Assembly: GCA_008711295.1 (NCBI GenBank)
Contig: VUYV01000121.1
Location: 2,727,610 to 2,791,609, forward strand
Reading direction: 5' to 3'
From: Anarhynchus alexandrinus
Lineage: Eukaryota > Chordata > Aves > Charadriiformes > Charadriidae
Length of the DNA stretch: 64,000 bases
In this document: piece by piece, positions 62,901-64,000 of the stretch
Numbering within the stretch: position 1 is the stretch's first letter
Layout of the letters: each line of letters begins with the position of its first letter
The notes under the pieces: generated by a model
Databases searched by the model: none
What the model was told of the DNA's origin: nothing
Seen by the model: the letters and a program-made list of their open reading frames with translations, nothing else
Translations under genes and position numbers: made by a program

Positions 62901-63040
62901 CACACAGCCGGGCATTCGAAAGCATCGTGAGAAGGTGCCATACCTGTATGTGACATGCACTGCAGTGCCAGGCTCATCTCTCTCCCAAATCAAAGCCACT
63001 CTGTTCGGAGACTTTTCCACATGTCGATCCAAGCAATTTA
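32746..63040 (-). CDS. ACSS1: Acetyl-CoA synthetase, mitochondrial (ACSS1), exons 2-14
   Basis: Thirteen exons (1,730 coding bases, about 576 residues) join in one frame to a TAA at 32748-32746. ACSS1 makes acetyl-CoA from acetate, ATP and CoA in the mitochondrial matrix, through an acetyl-adenylate. The adenylate-forming core motifs appear in order: [11 protein letters not shown] (phosphate loop), [35 protein letters not shown] (hinge), and LPKTRSGK with the catalytic Lys. That Lys corresponds to the residue deacetylated by SIRT3 in mammals. Residue-level agreement is closer to mitochondrial ACSS1 than to cytosolic ACSS2. The visible length equals the part of the 689-residue human protein after its first exon. 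Exon 1, with the transit peptide and start, must lie past base 64,000. All twelve internal introns are GT-AG. Confidence 0.96.
32920..34737 (-). other. ACSS1 intron 13
   Basis: A GT-AG intron of 1.8 kb. No gene or clear repeat is seen. Confidence 0.8.
34738..34856 (-). CDS. ACSS1: ACSS1 exon 13
   Basis: The acceptor is TCTTCCAG and the donor CTG/GTAAGT. It encodes [39 protein letters not shown]. Confidence 0.95.
34857..35424 (-). other. ACSS1 intron 12
   Basis: A GT-AG intron of 568 bases. Nothing is recognised inside. Confidence 0.8.
35425..35488 (-). CDS. ACSS1: ACSS1 exon 12
   Basis: The acceptor is TTGTGAAG and the donor AAG/GTATGT. It encodes [20 protein letters not shown] and E, within the mobile C-terminal domain. 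Confidence 0.95.
35489..37015 (-). other. ACSS1 intron 11
   Basis: A GT-AG intron of 1.5 kb with an AT- and CA-rich stretch at about 36.22-36.28 kb. No gene is seen. Confidence 0.8.
37016..37143 (-). CDS. ACSS1: ACSS1 exon 11 (hinge)
   Basis: The acceptor is TTGCTGTAG and the donor ATG/GTAAGT. It encodes [40 protein letters not shown] and DAM. The Asp pair in GRMDD holds the hinge on which the C-terminal domain turns between the two half-reactions. Confidence 0.97.
37144..38763 (-). other. ACSS1 intron 10
   Basis: A GT-AG intron of 1.6 kb. It carries one copy of a 50-base exact duplication at 37768-37817. Confidence 0.8.
37768..37817 (+). repeat. 50-bp exact dispersed repeat, copy 1
   Basis: This is identical over 50 bases to 39213-39262, in the same orientation. 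The segment starts AAGCTATTTTCCCTCCCAGC. It is not a known repeat to me and not low-complexity. Confidence 0.95.
38764..38890 (-). CDS. ACSS1: ACSS1 exon 10
   Basis: The acceptor is AACCTGCAG and the donor CAG/GTAAGG. It encodes [40 protein letters not shown] and YP. Confidence 0.96.
38891..39854 (-). other. ACSS1 intron 9
   Basis: A GT-AG intron of 0.96 kb. It carries the second copy of the 50-base duplication. Confidence 0.8.
39202..39283 (+). repeat. 50-bp exact repeat, copy 2, between 9-bp direct repeats
   Basis: The 50-base copy is 39213-39262. GGCTAGCAG occurs on both sides, at 39202-39210 and 39275-39283. The flanking repeats do not abut the copy (2 and 12 bases lie between), so they are not a clean target-site duplication. 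Confidence 0.9.
39855..39967 (-). CDS. ACSS1: ACSS1 exon 9
   Basis: The acceptor is ATTCTTCCAG and the donor AAT/GTGAGT. It encodes [20 protein letters not shown] and [18 protein letters not shown]. Confidence 0.96.
39968..44445 (-). other. ACSS1 intron 8
   Basis: A GT-AG intron of 4.5 kb. It holds the 19-base tandem repeat at 40112-40157. No exon or clear transposon is seen. Confidence 0.8.
40112..40157. repeat. 19-bp tandem repeat, about 2.4 copies
   Basis: AGCACAGCCATCTGAAAGC occurs twice without change, at 40112-40130 and 40131-40149, followed by a partial third copy. Confidence 0.9.
44446..44538 (-). CDS. ACSS1: ACSS1 exon 8
   Basis: The acceptor is TGGTCTAG and the donor CAG/GTAAAA. 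It encodes [19 protein letters not shown] and [10 protein letters not shown]. The WWQTETGG motif, which contacts acyl-adenylate, is completed by exon 9. Confidence 0.96.
44539..45121 (-). other. ACSS1 intron 7
   Basis: A GT-AG intron of 583 bases. Nothing is recognised. Confidence 0.8.
45122..45259 (-). CDS. ACSS1: ACSS1 exon 7
   Basis: The acceptor is ATCTTGCAG and the donor CAG/GTAAGG. It encodes [36 protein letters not shown] and RSSLKTLGS, part of the acetyl and nucleotide pocket. Confidence 0.96.
45557..45704 (-). CDS. ACSS1: ACSS1 exon 6
   Basis: The acceptor is CTTTGCAG and the donor CAG/GTGAGG. It encodes [40 protein letters not shown] and [19 protein letters not shown] is strongly conserved in acetyl-CoA synthetases. 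Confidence 0.97.
45705..47456 (-). other. ACSS1 intron 5
   Basis: A GT-AG intron of 1.75 kb with a small tandem repeat at 46410-46446. No exon is seen. Confidence 0.8.
46410..46446. repeat. 13-bp tandem repeat, about 2.8 copies
   Basis: ACAAGAGTGTCAC is repeated exactly twice, followed by the variant ACATGAGTGTG. Confidence 0.85.
47457..47609 (-). CDS. ACSS1: ACSS1 exon 5 (phosphate-binding loop)
   Basis: Exactly 51 codons lie between a TTTCCTTAG acceptor and an AAG/GTAACT donor. They include [20 protein letters not shown] and [31 protein letters not shown] is the Thr/Ser/Gly-rich ATP phosphate loop of adenylate-forming enzymes. Confidence 0.97.
47610..50316 (-). other. ACSS1 intron 4
   Basis: A GT-AG intron of 2.7 kb with an A10 run beside the exon 5 acceptor, which is its polypyrimidine tract on the gene strand. 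No gene or clear repeat is seen. Confidence 0.8.
50317..50492 (-). CDS. ACSS1: ACSS1 exon 4
   Basis: The acceptor is CTTTTTAG and the donor GAG/GTATGT. It encodes [20 protein letters not shown] and [18 protein letters not shown], then [17 protein letters not shown], ending in phase 0. Confidence 0.95.
50493..51981 (-). other. ACSS1 intron 3
   Basis: A GT-AG intron of 1.5 kb. About 0.4 kb of it is an old LINE fragment. Confidence 0.8.
50660..51060 (-). mobile_element. Old CR1/L3-type LINE fragment, antisense on plus
   Basis: The plus strand resembles the reverse complement of the 3' part of old amniote CR1/L3 LINEs. Segments in the family order are TTATCTAGTCCATC, a CTAAACCATTTCTGACAG-like piece, CTTCCTAAAACACTCCAGTG, CAGTCCATTCCAATGC, AATGTCTAGCCTATG and CTGCAATTTAAATGCC. 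It has many changes and no coding capacity, and lacks the avian ATTCTATG tail. The borders are approximate. It is much older than the CR1 at 2.5-3.2 kb. Confidence 0.6.
51982..52181 (-). CDS. ACSS1: ACSS1 exon 3
   Basis: The acceptor is GTGCCGCAG and the donor ACT/GTAAGT. It encodes [47 protein letters not shown] and SLAGRIMD. The last Ser codon is split 1+2. Confidence 0.95.
56959..57013. repeat. 13-bp perfect inverted repeat (hairpin)
   Basis: TTTTTATGCTACC at 56959-56971 is the exact reverse complement of 57001-57013, with a 29-base loop. It lies just after a T-rich tract. Confidence 0.9.
57024..57148 (+). repeat. Degenerate tandem units around TGACAAG
   Basis: TGACAAG occurs at 57029, 57090 and 57138. 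The first two copies sit in similar contexts (CAGGCTTGGTATGACAAG and CAGGCGTGGGATGACAAG), which suggests a diverged tandem unit of about 61 bases. Confidence 0.5.
62944..63040 (-). CDS. ACSS1: ACSS1 exon 2
   Basis: The acceptor is TTCTTACAG and the donor CAG/GTATGG. It encodes [20 protein letters not shown] and then [12 protein letters not shown], the start of the adenylation domain. The first Val codon takes one base from the unseen exon 1, and the last Arg codon is split 2+1 with exon 3. Confidence 0.95.
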
Positions 63041-64000
63041 CTGTAAGAAAACAGAGGTTTAAACAAAGCCTGGCCATACGCGAGGTGCTCTGTCAACTTA
63101 GCTTGGTCAAGCGTAACAGCAAGCTAGTGTAAGATGAATCACTCGTTAGCTGGTTAGCCACACGCTCACTTATAACACTGGGAGCAATAGCATTTGTAGC
63201 ACTGGTAAAGCTGCCCTTTGCCGTACCTGTAGTATGCAAATATTACAAATACTATGGTTAATTGGTACAGCTGCCTTAAAGGTGGCATCCCCAGGAGAGG
63301 CCTCAGCTGATTCAGCTCAGCTTAGCTCCACTGGCTAAGCTTAAACCAGCCCAAATCTCTGCCCTGCTCCCAGCAGCACCAAGACAAGACACAATTTTGA
63401 TGTTTTTGCTCCCCAGAGCACTTCGCTACATAAATCTGACAGACTGTCTTCCCCAGCTTGCATTTTTAGCACGGTATCATTTGAATTTTCTAATTAAAGC
63501 TCATGTGAAACATTTTTATAACAGAAGCGCTGAATCTCAGTTAGCTGAAAATAGCTAAAACTTTAGGATCTAGGGTAAACTCACAGAGTACAGACATCTA
63601 CGTACTACCAGACACCAGGGAAAGATGAACATGTCTCAAGCTGTGTACTACACCTCCTAAAACTTAAAGGTATAAAATTACCTTCTGAAGGTGCATCTCT
63701 CCCCCCGACAACTTGAGGTGGAGGAAACCTGACAACTACGTGAGCTGCTCAAGTGGACTTGGGCAGAGCACCCACCCTGAAGAAACTTACAGAGAATCCA
63801 CCCAAGAAACCTGCCTACATGTCCCGTAGCATCTCCTATGAGGAGAGGCTGAAGGAGTTGGGGCTGTTCAGCCTGGAGAAGAGAAGGCTCCGGGGAGATC
63901 TTATTGCGGCCTTCCAGTACCTAAAGGGGCCTACAGGAGAGCTGGGGAAGGACTTTTTACTAGGGCATGTAGTGATAGGACGAGGGGGAATGGCTTCAAA
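63041..64000 (-). other. ACSS1 intron 1, part
   Basis: This sequence upstream of exon 2 is AT-rich, with no GC-rich first exon or promoter. ACSS1 exon 1 therefore lies outside the window. The last 170 bases are CR1. Confidence 0.8.
63829..64000 (+). mobile_element. CR1 LINE fragment running off the window
   Basis: The stretch matches the CR1 segment coding for [19 protein letters not shown] and the start of [11 protein letters not shown]. It is the same part of ORF2 as 2.84-2.95 kb but a different subfamily, with the GGGGAAGGACTTTTTACTAG and GTAGTGATAGGACGAGGGGG segments. It is in sense on plus, opposite to ACSS1, and 5'-truncated. The 3' end lies beyond the window. Confidence 0.9.

Larger units (their letters stand above)
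52182..62943 (-). other. ACSS1 intron 2
   Basis: A GT-AG intron of 10.8 kb, the largest seen. It holds the 13-base inverted repeat and possible LTR at about 56.9-57.35 kb and a G9 run near 59.73 kb. Many open frames of 70-180 codons occur on both strands at 55-61 kb but overlap each other and match no family I know. Confidence 0.75.

Noticed and set aside
1..64000. CRISPR arrays, prophages, bacterial operons, tRNA or rRNA genes
   Set aside because: No regularly spaced repeats, ribosome-binding sites or RNA-gene signatures were seen; the window is vertebrate chromosomal DNA.

Overview
The window is vertebrate nuclear DNA, most likely from a bird. The genes have introns with consensus splice sites. 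The proteins match amniote families exon by exon. The clear retroelements are CR1 LINEs, including one that ends in the ATTCTATG octamer typical of avian CR1. There are no bacterial operons, tRNA or rRNA genes, or CRISPR arrays. The order CST7, APMAP, ACSS1 is the linkage known from human 20p11.21. I cannot name the species.

Layout. At 1-1310 (+) lie the last three coding exons of a cystatin F gene (CST7); its signal-peptide exon lies before base 1. At 2.3-10.7 kb is an intergenic stretch holding a 5'-truncated CR1 at about 2453-3225. At 10,777-25,866 (-) is a complete nine-exon APMAP gene encoding 412 residues. It starts in a CpG island at about 25.1-26.5 kb, and its sixth intron uses a GC donor. 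The interval 26.5-32.7 kb separates the two minus-strand genes and shows no recognisable gene. At 32,746-63,040 (-) are thirteen consecutive exons of ACSS1, mitochondrial acetyl-CoA synthetase. They encode about 576 residues through to the stop codon. The first exon (transit peptide and N-terminal domain) lies beyond base 64,000. The window ends inside a second CR1 copy in ACSS1 intron 1.

The three genes are separate units and do not form a pathway. CST7 makes a protease inhibitor of immune-cell endolysosomes. APMAP makes a single-pass membrane protein with a strictosidine-synthase-like beta-propeller. ACSS1 makes the mitochondrial enzyme that activates acetate. CST7 and APMAP converge tail to tail; APMAP and ACSS1 run in the same direction.

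I rebuilt all exons by translating across candidate splice sites and requiring an unbroken frame: 366 + 1 bases of visible CST7 coding sequence, 1,239 bases of APMAP and 1,730 bases of ACSS1. I found no novel system. The items worth checking are the missing dimer cysteines of cystatin F, the APMAP GC-AG intron with a frame-breaking GT donor 4 bases downstream, a polyadenylation hexamer 12 bases after the APMAP stop, an exact 50-bp dispersed duplication in ACSS1 introns, and several old or unclassified repeats.
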